A stretch of DNA of 5,439 nucleotides from assembly GCA_024648655.1 (NCBI GenBank), contig JAGGDZ010000224.1, positions 1 to 5,439 of the forward strand. The letters are read 5' to 3'. Of this stretch, positions 4,845-5,439 are shown piece by piece. The notes beneath the pieces were generated by a model. That model was not told the origin of the DNA. It was given only the letters and a program-made list of their open reading frames with translations, and did not search any database. The stretch's first letter is position 1, and each line of letters begins with the position of its first letter. Both the position numbers and the translations under genes were made by a program. The DNA comes from Chloroflexota bacterium (lineage in GTDB: Bacteria > Chloroflexota > Dehalococcoidia > Lucifugimonadales > JADFKI01).

Positions 4845-5439
4845 ATGCGCCGAATAATCGAAAAGCTCAAACCCAAGTCCAAAGATAGTGCCAAGCCGCC
4901 CGCAGACGAGAGGCGTCCGTCTGAAGTGGGCATTCTTGCCCCGTTCGCTGCGATATTTGGCGTCATCGGGCTTGTAGTCCTTATCATTGTGGGCATTCGC
5001 TCGCTCGCGGGACGAAGCAGGATTGAGCCGGAGCTTCCGCCACCGCCGGCGCCACCGCAGCCATCTGCGCCGATTCCGCCGCCTGCGGCACCCTTGCCTC
5101 GAAGAGCGGGACCGCTTCGGTTCGGCATCAGGCATCCGCTTGTGATCGCGCTGATTGCCGTGGTTGTCGTGGTTGTCGGAACACTGGCGTACCTTCCGTT
5201 TTCGGAGTGGTCATCGAGCATCGACGGAATACGACATGAGCCGTCGGAGTACGACGAATTCTTCACATACTCACAGATGGAGGCGATGACGCACTTCGCC
5301 AAGTGCGATGCCATGCTGTACTCCACCAGGCCGGAAGAAGAACTGGCGAATGTGAAAGAGCGCATGGCAATCGAGGTGGAGTTCGACAGTTCCGGTGGAG
5401 CGGGTGCGGCAAGTCGGGCGGGACAGTACACGCGCCGCG
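4845..5439 (+). CDS. Unrecognised two-pass membrane protein with proline-rich linker (3' end outside window)
   Basis: An open plus-strand frame runs from ATG 4845 to the window end (198 codons, no stop). An in-frame TGA at 4824 lies just upstream, and ATG 4845 is the only standard start after it. Predicted features in order are a basic N-terminus (RRIIEKLKPKSK), a hydrophobic segment at about 28-53, a proline-rich linker (62-85, including ELPPPPAPPQPSAPIPP), and a second hydrophobic segment (97-117, with a run of valines). After that comes a polar, acidic domain containing YDEFFTYSQMEAMTHFAKCDAML (split at Cys154) and a possible helix, EEELANVKERM. Two membrane spans joined by a linker suggest a membrane-anchored protein with its main domain beyond the second span. 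Basic residues flank both spans, so topology is ambiguous. The start lies only 44 bp after the terminator T-tract and its Shine-Dalgarno is weak. I do not recognise the family. Confidence 0.7.
   Translation, partial: MRRIIEKLKPKSKDSAKPPADERRPSEVGILAPFAAIFGVIGLVVLIIVGIRSLAGRSRIEPELPPPPAPPQPSAPIPPPAAPLPRRAGPLRFGIRHPLVIALIAVVVVVVGTLAYLPFSEWSSSIDGIRHEPSEYDEFFTYSQMEAMTHFAKCDAMLYSTRPEEELANVKERMAIEVEFDSSGGAGAASRAGQYTRR

Noticed and set aside
4838..5431. A 197-codon minus-strand open frame, Ser- and Gly-rich
   Set aside because: It overlaps the plus-strand membrane protein, which has an upstream in-frame stop, a sensible start and two hydrophobic segments. The minus product is low complexity, arising from the proline codons read backwards.

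Overview
The window carries six protein-coding genes, all on the plus strand. The outer two are cut by the window edges. Base composition is moderately GC-rich in the genes and AT-rich in short spacers. The best taxonomic hint is the central gene, a cytoplasmic-type reductive-dehalogenase-like corrinoid/iron-sulfur protein without a Tat signal, beside ordinary housekeeping genes. Such proteins are known from Chloroflexota (Dehalococcoidia, including SAR202-type marine lineages). The assignment to that group is inference, because there is no rRNA or marker phylogeny here.

Layout. Bases 1-690 hold the 3' end of a gene for an extracellular-type protein with a fibronectin type III domain. A 371-bp gene-free spacer follows. 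It contains four short tandem duplications, a strong transcribed hairpin at 883-933 that probably terminates upstream transcription, and a plausible promoter. Next come rsmG (1062-1799, 16S rRNA m7G527 methyltransferase) and a polytopic membrane protein of the YbhN/MprF flippase-domain family (1909-2955). These two are probably co-transcribed, since no terminator separates them.

A new transcription unit begins with a good sigma70-type promoter (perfect TTGACA, 17-bp spacer, TAAACT) and a strong Shine-Dalgarno. It drives the RdhA-like gene (3170-4432). After an 11-bp hairpin comes a 63-residue hydrophilic protein with a very strong ribosome binding site (4503-4694). The unit ends at a textbook intrinsic terminator (4771-4800). 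A new gene starts at 4845 and runs off the window. It encodes a membrane protein with two hydrophobic segments separated by a proline-rich linker, and I do not recognise the family.

Two things stand out. First, the RdhA-like protein has both 4Fe-4S motifs intact but neither a Tat signal nor an adjacent RdhB anchor, and its gene looks well expressed. Second, most of the longer intergenic spacers contain short (10-17 bp) tandem duplications, some of which overlap stop codons or promoter-like sequence.
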